NCBI RefSeq assembly: GCF_000819565.1
Contig: NZ_CP004393.1
Coordinates: 1,984,001 to 2,048,000, forward strand
DNA length: 64,000 nucleotides
From: Celeribacter indicus
GTDB lineage: Bacteria; Pseudomonadota; Alphaproteobacteria; Rhodobacterales; Rhodobacteraceae
Direction of reading: 5' to 3'
Made by a program: the position numbers and the translations under genes. Positions 9,447-17,724 of the stretch are shown here, piece by piece (position 1 is the first letter of the stretch; each line of letters begins with the position of its first letter). The notes beneath the pieces were generated by a model. It saw nothing but the letters and a program-made list of their open reading frames with translations. It was not told the origin of the DNA and did not search any database.

Positions 9447-9956
9447 TCAGCCGATGCCGCCGCAGACCTGTCCGAGCTTGGCGAACTGATCGCGCAGCGC
9501 CGGCAGCCGGTCGTCGACGAGGCTGTCCACATCGGTCTCCTTGCCGACCACGAAGAACTGCCCGCGCAGCGGCACCATCGCGCCCAGCTCGATCAGCAGC
9601 GGCACCAGCGTCAGGCTCGGGGCCAGCGAATGCGCCCGGTCCCCGCCGGTCATGACCGCCAGGGCGGTGACGCCCGACAGCCCGTCCATCTGGTAGCGGT
9701 CGAGGAAAGCCTTGAGCAGCCCGGTGAAATAGGCCTTGTAGGTCGGGGAGGCGAAGATCGCCAGATCGGCGCCCGCGACCCCGGCGGTGAGCGCGTCCAG
9801 CGCCTCGGATTTCCAGGAAAACAGCCCGTCGAGATGCTGCGAGAGCTCGATGACCTCGATCTCGGCGCCGGGCGCGAGCCCCTCCGCGAGACGCTGTGCG
9901 ATCCGGCCGGTGCGCGATCCGGCCTGAGGATTTCCGACGACGACGCTGATTTTCAT
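9447..9956 (-). CDS. NAD(P)H-dependent FMN reductase (SsuE/MsuE-like flavodoxin fold)
   Basis: This 169-aa protein resembles the NADPH-dependent FMN reductase family that supplies reduced FMN to two-component monooxygenases. The N-terminal strand and phosphate-binding loop (ISVVVGNPQAGSRTGRIA, residues 3-20), the SPTYKAYFTGLLKAFLDRY segment that contacts flavin, and the later ALAVMTGG are characteristic. It is the last gene of a minus-strand trio with a flavin reductase (49 bases upstream) and ribB. Together they would make riboflavin precursor and reduced flavin. No partner monooxygenase is encoded in the window. Confidence 0.88.
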   Translation of the reverse strand: MKISVVVGNPQAGSRTGRIAQRLAEGLAPGAEIEVIELSQHLDGLFSWKSEALDALTAGVAGADLAIFASPTYKAYFTGLLKAFLDRYQMDGLSGVTALAVMTGGDRAHSLAPSLTLVPLLIELGAMVPLRGQFFVVGKETDVDSLVDDRLPALRDQFAKLGQVCGGIG

Positions 9957-10005
9957 GGCGAGATATGTCCCTGTTTTGCGAGTGACGGGAAGCCGGCGGC
10001 GCGGG

Positions 10006-10494
10006 TCAGAGCGCTTCCAGCACCCTGTATTTTCCCTTGTAGAAGAGCAGGGGATCGACCTCGTTCGTCTCCGACATGGCCTGCACCTGCCCGATCACGA
10101 TACTGTGGTCGCCCGCGGCGTGTTCCGCGAAGAGCGTGCAGTCGAACCAGGCCAGCGCGCCGTGGATCAGCGGATTGCCGCGCGGCGAGGGCGACCGGCC
10201 GATGCCGCTCCAGCGGTCTCCGGAGGATTTCGCGAAGCCGTTCGAGATTTCCGCCTGATCCGCCGCGAGCAGGTTGATCGAGAACGTGCCGGCGGGCCGG
10301 AGCTGCGGCCAGCTTTTCGAGCCGTTGTTGACGCAGAACGAGACCAGCGGCGGGTCCAGCGAGACGCTGTAGAAGGACTGGCAGGTAAAGCCGACCGGCG
10401 TTTTCCCGGCGATCCCGGCGATCACCGTCAGGCCGGAGGCGTAGTGCCCCAGCAGATCTCTGAAACGACGCGGGTCGATGTCGCCTGGTGTCAT
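10006..10494 (-). CDS. Flavin reductase family protein (HpaC-like)
   Basis: This 162-aa protein belongs to the flavin reductase-like family, the small reductase component of FMN/FAD-dependent monooxygenases. Recognisable features are FRDLLGHYASGLTVIAG near residues 11-27, PVGFTCQSFYSVSLDPPLVSFCVNNGSKSW (flavin-binding half) and the C-terminal DHSIVIGQV with PLLFYKGKYRVL. I chose the ATG at 10494, where MTPGDIDPRRFRDLLG begins and GGAAAGGG lies just upstream on the minus strand; the longer frame upstream is arginine-rich and unconvincing. It lies between ribB and the FMN reductase, all on the minus strand with short gaps, so co-transcription is likely. Confidence 0.9.
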   Translation of the reverse strand: MTPGDIDPRRFRDLLGHYASGLTVIAGIAGKTPVGFTCQSFYSVSLDPPLVSFCVNNGSKSWPQLRPAGTFSINLLAADQAEISNGFAKSSGDRWSGIGRSPSPRGNPLIHGALAWFDCTLFAEHAAGDHSIVIGQVQAMSETNEVDPLLFYKGKYRVLEAL

Positions 10495-10540
10495 GGAGTA
10501 TTTCCCTTTCCTGTGTCGCTGCCGGGGCGTGGGGCGCCGC

Positions 10541-11185
10541 TCAGGACGCGATCTTCTGCGGCGAGGTCGCGGCGCTGTCCAGACCCGCCCGGCGAAAGTC
10601 GACGAGTTGCTGCACCGAGATCTTCCGCAGCCCGTGCTGTCGCGCGAAATCGTCGATCTGTTGCCCCTTCTTGACCGTACCGTCATCGTTCACAAGTTCG
10701 CAGATTACGCCGACGGGCGGCAGGCCGGCAAGGCGGCAAAGGTCCACGGCCGCTTCGGTATGTCCCGGCCGCTCGAGCACCCCGTTCGGCCGGGCGAGCA
10801 GCGGGAAAACGTGGCCCGGCCTCGCGAAATGCTGCGGCTCGCTGCCGGGATCGGCCAGGGCACGCACGGTATTGGCGCGATCGGCGGCGGAAATTCCGGT
10901 GCTGTGGCCCGCCCGCAGATCGACCGAAACCGTGAAAGCGGTGCCATGGGCGGAGTCGTTCTCCGCGACCATCGGCGCAAGCCCGAGGCGCGCGGCGATC
11001 CCGGCGCTGAGCGGCGTGCAGACGATACCGCAGGTGTGACGCACGATAAAGGCCATTTGCTCCGGCGTACAGAGCGCCGCCGCACAGATGAGGTCGCCCT
11101 CGTTTTCCCGGTCTTCGTCATCGACCACGACAACGAGCCTGCCGTTCCGCAGATCGCTGATCGCTTCGGATATCTCTTTGTTCAT
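10541..11185 (-). CDS. ribB: 3,4-dihydroxy-2-butanone-4-phosphate synthase
   Basis: RibB converts ribulose 5-phosphate to 3,4-dihydroxy-2-butanone 4-phosphate and formate, the four-carbon unit for riboflavin. The 214-aa length matches a stand-alone enzyme without a fused GTP cyclohydrolase II. The metal and substrate motif DRENEGD is at residues 25-31, with HTCGIVC, HGTAFTVSVD, STGISAADRANT, RPGHVFPLLA and GHTEAAVDLCRLAG following in the usual order. The ATG at 11185 is preceded by AAGAGAAG; the longer frame is spurious. It heads the flavin trio. No FMN riboswitch consensus was found upstream, so this copy is probably a specialised paralogue controlled with its operon. Confidence 0.95.
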   Translation of the reverse strand: MNKEISEAISDLRNGRLVVVVDDEDRENEGDLICAAALCTPEQMAFIVRHTCGIVCTPLSAGIAARLGLAPMVAENDSAHGTAFTVSVDLRAGHSTGISAADRANTVRALADPGSEPQHFARPGHVFPLLARPNGVLERPGHTEAAVDLCRLAGLPPVGVICELVNDDGTVKKGQQIDDFARQHGLRKISVQQLVDFRRAGLDSAATSPQKIAS

Positions 11186-11685
11186 CTGGGCTTCTCTTGT
11201 GCTGCGTGTCGTTTGCACCGGTTCGCAGATCCGGAGGATCGCCCGGCGTTTCCTGTCCGGCGGGCGTTTCGGGGCGCCGGTCGGCGACGCCTCAAGGTGG
11301 TGGGTTAAGGTGTCGGGTTGCTGTCGTTGCCGGTCCTTAAAGTGCACTCGCGTCCTCCAAACAACACATAATGTGACAAAGGAGCTTTTCACGATGCAGG
11401 CGTTTGCCGCCTTGGTCGGGGCGGCGGATTGTGGTCTTGTCAGAGGGGGCAGGGACGGACGATCCGCGTCGCCGCGGAGATATATGGATAATGTTATGTT
11501 ATGAATAGTGAGTTTCTCGGCTGCTGGCGGACCCTGGCGGGACTCTCCGCTCATCTCGCTCCATTTCGGATGAAGCGGCCCCATGACCGCCCGATTGCTG
11601 GCACACCGCTCCGTCGGGAGGTGCGCGGCGCCATCCCCGCCGGACAGAGACGAGCCACCGGTTCCGGCGGCGAGGGGAAGTTGAT
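11186..11685. other. Divergent intergenic region between ribB and the molybdoenzyme
   Basis: This 500-base divergent region should hold promoters for both units. It contains a small dyad CACAT-A-ATGTG (11365-11375) and an AT-rich patch (about 11481-11507) rich in ATGTTATG-like words, both notable against the GC-rich background. The plus-strand gene has GAGGGGAAG as ribosome-binding site. I see no supported gene and no RFN (FMN riboswitch) motif. Confidence 0.5.
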
Positions 11686-13995
11686 ATGAGCAGAAAAGAC
11701 ATGTCCCGGCTGCGGCTTTCCGTCTCCCATTGGGGGACCTTCCGCGCGGAGGTGGTGGACGGCGAGCTGCGCCGCATCGAACCGTTCGAACACGATCCCG
11801 ACCCCTCCGACCTGATCCGGGTCTGGCCGGAGATGCTGACCTCGCCCCTGCGCGTGTCCGCCCCGCTGTTTCGCGCCGGATGGCTCGAGGGCGACGGCGG
11901 CGCCGGGCGCGGCGAGGATCATTTCGTCCGGGTCGGCTGGGACGAGGCGCTCGACCGCACGGCGGGGGAGCTGGCGCGGGTCCGGCGCGACCATGGCGAT
12001 GCGGCGATCTTCGGCGGGTCCTATGGCTGGTCCTCCGCCGGGCGCATTCACCATGCGCGCTCGCTGATCCGGCGTTTTCTCTATGCCTTCGGCGGGTCCA
12101 CCGATCAGGTGATGAACTACAGCTACGGCGCGGCGCAGGCCTTCATTCCCCGCGTCCTGGGGACGACGGCAGCCATCGGATCGCATCTGACCTCGGCGGA
12201 GAGCATCGGCGAGCACTGCGACATCTTCCTCGCCTTCGGGGGGCTGCCGGCCCGGACCTGGGCGGTGCAGTCGGGTGGTGCCTCGGCCCATGTGCACGGA
12301 CGATTCCTGTCGCAGCTTTCCGGCCTGAGGCTGGTCAATATCTCGCCTTCGAAAGCCGATCTCGACGGGGTGGAGGCCGAGTGGCTGCCGATCCGTCCCA
12401 ATACCGACACCGCGCTGATCCTCGCCCTGACGCGGGAGGTGATCCGCGCCGGCCGGCACGACCGGGCCTTCCTCGACCGCTATACCGAGGGGTTCGCGCC
12501 CTTCGCCGCCTATCTGGCCGGGGAGAGCGACGGCACCGAGAAGACCGCGGACTGGGCGGCGCCGATCTGCGGCATTCCGGCCGGGACCATCCGGGCGCTC
12601 GCCCTGTCGCTGCCGGGCAGGCGGGTGATGCTGTCGGCCAACTGGGCGTTGCAGCGTGCGCGCCACGGCGAACAGCCGTTCTGGGCGCTTGCGGCGCTGG
12701 CGGCGGTGCTGGGTCAGATCGGGCTGCCGGGTGGCGGCTTCGGCTTCGGCTACGGATCGAGCAACGCGCAGGGCAATCCGCGCTACGGCACACCGCTGCA
12801 CGGGCTGCCCATCGGCGCGAACCCGGCGCGGTCGGTGATCCCGGTGGCGCGGGTGGCCGACATGCTGCTCGACCCCGGCGGCAGCTATCGTTTCATGGGC
12901 CGGACCCATACCTATCCCGACATCCGGCTGATCTACTGGGCGGGCGGCAACCCCTTCCACCATCACCAGGATCTCAACCGCCTGCGCGCCGCGTTCCGCC
13001 GTCCCGAGACGGTGATCGTGCACGAATGCCACTGGACCGCGACCGCGCGCCATGCCGATATCGTGCTGCCCGCCACCACCACGCTCGAACGCAACGACAT
13101 CGGCGGGTCCTCGCGCGAGCCCTATCTGCTGGCGATGGAGAAGCTGGTCGAGCCGCAGGGCGAGGCGCGCAACGATTTCGACATCTTCGCCGACCTGGCG
13201 GAACGGCTGGGCGACCGCGCGAGGTTTACCGGCGGGCGCGACGAAATGGGCTGGATCCGCCACGCCTACGGGCGCGCGGTGCAGGAGATGGCCGAACGCG
13301 GTGTGACCCTGCCCGATTTCGAACGCTTCTGGGAGCGGGGTTATGCCGAGATCCCGGCCCCGCCCGAAACCTACGTGATGTTCTCCGACTACCGGGCCGA
13401 TCCCGAGGCGCACCGGCTGAACACCCCCTCCGGGCGGATCGAGCTATTCCAGAAGGACCTCATTTCCGAAACCGAGGGCCGGCAGCCCGGCCACCCTGCC
13501 TGGCTCGATCCCGAGGAATGGCTGGGTGCGCCGCTGGCGCAGCGCTATCCGCTGCACCTGCTGACGCCGCAGCCCGCGCGCAAGCTGCACGGGCAGATGG
13601 AGGGCAGCGGCTATGTCGCCGAGGGCAAGCGCGACGGGCTGGAGCCAATACGGATCTCGGAGAGGGCGGCGCGCGACAGGGGCATCGTCGAGGGCGATAT
13701 CCTGCGGATCTTCAACGACCGGGGGGCCTGCCATGCCTGGGCGCAGGTCGATCCGGCGCTGCATGACGACGTGGTGATGCTGGCCACGGGCTCCGCCTAT
13801 GATCCCGACGGGCGCGAGGACCGGGGCAGCAATCCCAATGTCCTGACCCGCGATATCGGCAGTTCCGAACTGGGCCAGGGCTGTGCCGCGCAGAGTTGCC
13901 TCGTCGAGGTCGCGCGCCTGGACCAGCCCCTGCGTCCGGTGCGCAGCCACAGGCCGCCCCGGATCGTCACCCCCGGCGACATGGGACAGGAATGA
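11686..13995 (+). CDS. Molybdopterin-dependent oxidoreductase, BisC/TorA/DMSO reductase family
   Basis: This is a 769-aa single-subunit molybdoenzyme of the type that reduces S- or N-oxides (biotin sulfoxide, DMSO, TMAO). No N-terminal 4Fe-4S cysteine motif is present, as expected for this subgroup. GGSYGWSSAGRIHHA contains the serine (about S117) in the place of the Mo-ligating serine. Cofactor-binding segments include IYWAGGNPFHHHQDLNRL, the ATARHADIVLPATTTLERNDIGGSSREPY stretch in parts, and the C-terminal HLLTPQPARKLHGQ. No Tat signal is visible, so a cytoplasmic BisC-like enzyme is more likely than a periplasmic TorA. It is divergent from the flavin trio. Substrate unknown. Confidence 0.92.
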   Translation: MSRKDMSRLRLSVSHWGTFRAEVVDGELRRIEPFEHDPDPSDLIRVWPEMLTSPLRVSAPLFRAGWLEGDGGAGRGEDHFVRVGWDEALDRTAGELARVRRDHGDAAIFGGSYGWSSAGRIHHARSLIRRFLYAFGGSTDQVMNYSYGAAQAFIPRVLGTTAAIGSHLTSAESIGEHCDIFLAFGGLPARTWAVQSGGASAHVHGRFLSQLSGLRLVNISPSKADLDGVEAEWLPIRPNTDTALILALTREVIRAGRHDRAFLDRYTEGFAPFAAYLAGESDGTEKTADWAAPICGIPAGTIRALALSLPGRRVMLSANWALQRARHGEQPFWALAALAAVLGQIGLPGGGFGFGYGSSNAQGNPRYGTPLHGLPIGANPARSVIPVARVADMLLDPGGSYRFMGRTHTYPDIRLIYWAGGNPFHHHQDLNRLRAAFRRPETVIVHECHWTATARHADIVLPATTTLERNDIGGSSREPYLLAMEKLVEPQGEARNDFDIFADLAERLGDRARFTGGRDEMGWIRHAYGRAVQEMAERGVTLPDFERFWERGYAEIPAPPETYVMFSDYRADPEAHRLNTPSGRIELFQKDLISETEGRQPGHPAWLDPEEWLGAPLAQRYPLHLLTPQPARKLHGQMEGSGYVAEGKRDGLEPIRISERAARDRGIVEGDILRIFNDRGACHAWAQVDPALHDDVVMLATGSAYDPDGREDRGSNPNVLTRDIGSSELGQGCAAQSCLVEVARLDQPLRPVRSHRPPRIVTPGDMGQE

Positions 13996-14100
13996 CTGGC
14001 AAGTCGCGACGCGACAGGGCATCCTCGCGGGAAACCGGGAGAATGTCCGCCGCGGGATGCGGACGGGCGGCGGGGTGACCGGGGGAGGAAGGTCAGGAGC

Positions 14101-15048
14101 ATGCGGCAACTCACGATGCGCCAGGTCGAGGCGTTCCGGGCGGTCATGCGTCTTGGCAGCATGACGAGGGCGGCGGAATTCCTTCAGATCTCGCAGCCCG
14201 CCGTCAGCCGCCTGATGGCCGACATGCAGGAGAGCCTGGGCTACACGCTTTTCCGGCGGACCCGGCACGGCACCATCCCCACTCCCGAGGCCAGGCGGCT
14301 GCGCGATGAGGTGGGTTCGCTTTTCTCCGGCCTCGAGGAGCTGAACCGCCGCGTCTTCGCGATCCGCGATCTGGAAATCGGCGAGCTGCGGATCGGCGCG
14401 ATCAGCATCTATGGCAACGGGCTGCTGCCACAGATCCTCTCGCGGTTCCTGGGGGATCATCCGGGCGTCACGGTCACTCTCGAGGTCGAGGAGCACGACC
14501 GGATCGTCGACCGGGTGCATTCCGGCAAGATCGAATTCGGGATCGTCTCCTTGCCCGCCTTTACCGGCGATCTCGATGTGGAGCTGTTGTCGGCGGAGCC
14601 CGCGGTCTGCGTGATGCCGCCGGATCACCCGCTGGCCGGCAAGCGCGTGGTCGAGCCCGCGGACCTCGCCGATGTTCCCTTCATCAGCTTTCCGCGCTCG
14701 TCCACGACACGGTTCCAGATCGACCGGATCTTCGACCGCCTCAGAGTGCCGCGCAGGCTGGTGGTCGAGGCGGCCACCCACGAGGCGGTCTGCAATTTCG
14801 TCGCCGCCGGGGTGGGGGTGTCGATCATCTCGCCCTTCTCGCCTTACCTGCGCGACAGCGACCGGCTGGTGGCGCGGCCGTTCCATCCGACGCTGATGCG
14901 CGAGATCGGGCTGCTGGCCCAGCCCAACCGGACCTCGCTGGTCGGCGCGCGGTTTCGCAAACATGTCGACGAGTATTTCCGCACCGCCGTGCGGCTGCCG
15001 ATGGGGGCGGGCGACGCGCCGGACCCGGCACGGGCGCGCAGGAGCTGA
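14101..15048 (+). CDS. LysR family transcriptional regulator
   Basis: This 315-aa protein has the LysR layout: winged helix-turn-helix at residues 1-60 (MRQLTMRQVEAFRAVMRLGSMTRAAEFL, then QPAVSRLMADMQESLGYTLFRR) and a periplasmic-binding-like effector domain with an HPLAGKRVVEPADLADVPFI segment. A GGAG precedes the ATG closely. It follows the molybdoenzyme by 105 bases in the same direction and precedes the Tct transporter genes by 534 bases. Either neighbour could be its target; the carboxylate transporter is the more usual LysR partner, but this is inference. Confidence 0.92.
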   Translation: MRQLTMRQVEAFRAVMRLGSMTRAAEFLQISQPAVSRLMADMQESLGYTLFRRTRHGTIPTPEARRLRDEVGSLFSGLEELNRRVFAIRDLEIGELRIGAISIYGNGLLPQILSRFLGDHPGVTVTLEVEEHDRIVDRVHSGKIEFGIVSLPAFTGDLDVELLSAEPAVCVMPPDHPLAGKRVVEPADLADVPFISFPRSSTTRFQIDRIFDRLRVPRRLVVEAATHEAVCNFVAAGVGVSIISPFSPYLRDSDRLVARPFHPTLMREIGLLAQPNRTSLVGARFRKHVDEYFRTAVRLPMGAGDAPDPARARRS

Positions 15049-15582
15049 GGCGGGCCCCCTGCCGGCGGCGACCCATGCGAAGGTCAGGGGCGCGCGGGAT
15101 GCGCTCCCGTGACCGGGCCCGGCGTCCTCGGAACGGGCCGGGTGTCGCACAGACGCGGAGTTCCGACAGCGGACAGCGGCGGCACATGAGGAGGTGGAGG
15201 GCGGAAGACGCCCTGACGGGGGGCGCGGGAAGGCCATGCGCCCCTTGTCCCCGGTGCGATCCGCCGGACCGGCGGTCCCGACCACGTCCCGCGATTGCGG
15301 CGCTTCGGGGGCGAGGCGTCCCGCCGCCGCCTGGGCCTTCGCCGAGCCCTGCGGAAAAACATGGGCGCGGAACAGGCAGAGGCCGCCGATTGGCAGCGCG
15401 ATTGCGTATCGGTTCGGTGACCTGCCGCCCTTGCGCAGGTATGGACATGAAACCGTCGAGAGAAGCACCGATGCCGGACCATCCGACCTGCGAAAACTGT
15501 CATGTATTTGCGGCCGCGAAGGCCGTGCGATCCCGCCCGGAGGCGACCCCCGGTGCCCGATCCGGGATTGGAGGCGTGACCC
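15049..15582. other. Intergenic region upstream of tctB, no supported gene
   Basis: This 534-base stretch is open in several frames only because of its high GC content. The translations are arginine/proline-rich with no family resemblance. The promoter of the tctB-tctA transcript presumably lies here, but I could not identify hexamers or an operator with confidence. Confidence 0.5.
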
Positions 15583-16032
15583 ATGCATAACCGAGACTAT
15601 CGCGACATCGCCGGCGGGGCCCTGATCCTCGTCGTCGGGCTGATTGCCGCATATATGGCCTTCAGCGGCATGAAAATCGGCGATCTGAGGCGGATCGGAC
15701 CGGGGATGTTTCCCGCCATCACCGGCATTCTCCTTGCCCTGCTGGGGATCGCCATCCTGGTGCCGGCGCTCTCGCGGAGCGGCGCCCGCGTCAGGGTCCA
15801 ACTGCGTCCGATCCTCGCCGTCTCCGCGGCGATCGTCCTGTTCTGCCTCACGATCGAGACCATGGGGATCGTGCCCGCCGTGGTGCTCCTGACCGTGGTC
15901 TCGGCACTTGCCGACAGCAGATCCCGGCCGCTGACCACGGCGCTCAATGCCGCCGCCCTTGCGCTGATCGCCACCGTGATCTTCAAGTTCGGCTTCAGCC
16001 TTTCCGTTCCGATCCTTTCCCTGCCCTGGTGA
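15583..16032 (+). CDS. tctB: Tripartite tricarboxylate transporter small membrane subunit, TctB family
   Basis: TctB is the small integral-membrane subunit of secondary carriers that import tricarboxylates and other organic acids with a periplasmic receptor. The 149-aa protein has about four hydrophobic segments. The family's N-terminal pattern is visible: a first helix (GGALILVVGLIAAYMAF), then GDLRRIGPGMFPAITGILLALLGIAIL. Its stop overlaps the region of the tctA start, so the two genes are translationally coupled. A tctC-like receptor is not adjacent but follows at 20894, after two CoA-related enzyme genes. Confidence 0.9.
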   Translation: MHNRDYRDIAGGALILVVGLIAAYMAFSGMKIGDLRRIGPGMFPAITGILLALLGIAILVPALSRSGARVRVQLRPILAVSAAIVLFCLTIETMGIVPAVVLLTVVSALADSRSRPLTTALNAAALALIATVIFKFGFSLSVPILSLPW

Positions 16033-16037
16033 ACGTC

Positions 16038-17549
16038 ATGCCCGAACTTCTGCAAAACCTCGGCCTTGGCCTCAGCACCGCGCTCGAGCCGATCAACCTG
16101 CTCTACTGTTTCGGCGGCGTGCTGCTGGGCACGTTCATCGGCATCATTCCGGGCATCGGTCCGCTGACGGCGTTGTCGCTGCTTCTGCCGCTGACATTCT
16201 ATCTGGATTCGACCACCGCCATCATCATGATGGCCGGCATCTACTACGGCTCCGCCTATGGCGGCAGCACGGCCTCGATCCTGCTCAACCTTCCGGGCAC
16301 GGCCTCCAACGCGGTGGCCTGCCTCGACGGGCATCCGATGGCCAAGCAGGGACGGGCGGGCGTCGCGCTCTTCATGTCGACGATCGCCTCCTTCTTCGGC
16401 GGATGCGTCAGCATCCTGGTGATGGTCGCCTTTTCCTCCGTCATCGCGAGGCTCGCGCTCCAGTTCGGATCGCCGGAATATTTCGGGCTCATGGTGCTCG
16501 GCCTCGTCTCCGCGTCGACCATCGGGCAGGGCGCCCCGGTCAAGGGGATCGCCACCGTCATGCTGGGCATCCTGCTCGGGCTCGTGGGCATGGATCTCTA
16601 TTCCGGCGCGCAGCGGTACACGTTCGGCTCCGTGGAACTGCTCGAGGGGCTGAGCATGGTCGCGCTTGCGATGGGGTTGTTCGGCGTGTCGGAACTGCTG
16701 AGCAGCATCGGGACGAAGTCCCGCGACGCGAAGCTCAAGGTGACCCTGCGCTCCATGATCCCCACCCGTGAGGACGTTCGCCGGTCGTGGATGCCCATGG
16801 TGCGCGGCTCCGGCATCGGCGCCCTGCTGGGGGTTCTTCCCGGTGCCGGCCCGACGGTGGCCAGCTTCATGTCCTATGCGGTGGAAAAGAAGGTCGCCGC
16901 GGAGCCGGAACGCTTCGGCAACGGCGCGATCGAAGGGCTGGTCGGCCCGGAGACGACGAACAACGCGGCCGAGCAATCCGCCTTCATTCCCACGCTGACG
17001 CTGGGGATTCCCGGCTCGGCGACGATGGCGCTGATCCTCGGGGTGCTGATGATCAACGGCATCCAGCCCGGACCTGCCATGATGTCGACCCATCCCGGCA
17101 TGTTCTGGGGACTCGTCATGAGTTTCTGGATCGGGAACGTCTTGCTGCTGATCCTCAACATTCCGCTGATCGGGATCTGGGTGCGCGTGCTGAGCATTCC
17201 CTACCACATCCTCTATCCCGCCATCATCATGTTCATCTGCATGGGGGCCTATTCCGTCCATTACAGCATCTTCGAGGTCTTCACGGTCCTGGGCTTCGGC
17301 ATCCTCGGCTACGTGCTGCGGCTGCTGCATTTCTCGTCCGCGCCCCTGATCCTCGGTTTCATATTGGGCCCCCTGCTCGAGGACCACTTCCGCAGGTCGC
17401 TGATCCTGTCGCGGGGGGATCTGTCGGTGTTCGTGGAACGGCCGATCTCGCTCGGCTTTCTGCTGATCACCCTCGCCATCCTGCTGGTGACCGCGGTCCT
17501 GACCTATCGGAACGCCAGACGGAGACGCGCGCTCGCGGAACTGACGTGA
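16038..17549 (+). CDS. tctA: Tripartite tricarboxylate transporter large membrane subunit, TctA family
   Basis: TctA is the large subunit (503 aa, about 12 membrane segments) that carries the ion-coupled substrate path. Family signatures are INLLYCFGGVLLGTFIGIIPGIGPLTALSLLLP at the N-terminus, IYYGSAYGGSTASILLNLPG and the conserved DGHPMAKQGRAGVAL loop, and GVLPGAGPTVASF with GPETTNNAA in the second half. I chose the ATG at 16038, whose protein begins like other TctA proteins; a GTG at 16029 overlapping the tctB stop is an alternative. The transported acid is probably linked to the CoA ligase and MaoC hydratase downstream. Confidence 0.94.
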   Translation: MPELLQNLGLGLSTALEPINLLYCFGGVLLGTFIGIIPGIGPLTALSLLLPLTFYLDSTTAIIMMAGIYYGSAYGGSTASILLNLPGTASNAVACLDGHPMAKQGRAGVALFMSTIASFFGGCVSILVMVAFSSVIARLALQFGSPEYFGLMVLGLVSASTIGQGAPVKGIATVMLGILLGLVGMDLYSGAQRYTFGSVELLEGLSMVALAMGLFGVSELLSSIGTKSRDAKLKVTLRSMIPTREDVRRSWMPMVRGSGIGALLGVLPGAGPTVASFMSYAVEKKVAAEPERFGNGAIEGLVGPETTNNAAEQSAFIPTLTLGIPGSATMALILGVLMINGIQPGPAMMSTHPGMFWGLVMSFWIGNVLLLILNIPLIGIWVRVLSIPYHILYPAIIMFICMGAYSVHYSIFEVFTVLGFGILGYVLRLLHFSSAPLILGFILGPLLEDHFRRSLILSRGDLSVFVERPISLGFLLITLAILLVTAVLTYRNARRRRALAELT

Positions 17550-17724
17550 TCCGAGCTCCGGCCGGCGGGCGGCTGGCACAGGTTTTGCGGGACGTGTCAG
17601 GGGGTTCCGGCGCGAAGAGGTCCATGTCCGGTACCGTCGCACCCCCCTGACGGGCCGCGGCGGCGACTGTCCTCCGCCGGCGCAGCCGCGCGACCGAACG
17701 AGACGAACGAGAAAGGAATGACCT

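Noticed and set aside
11186..11500. FMN riboswitch upstream of ribB
   Set aside because: I looked for the conserved RFN words on the minus strand and found none.
15049..15582. Small genes in the tctB upstream region
   Set aside because: Several frames are open, but all translations are low-complexity Arg/Pro/Gly without a good ribosome-binding site.
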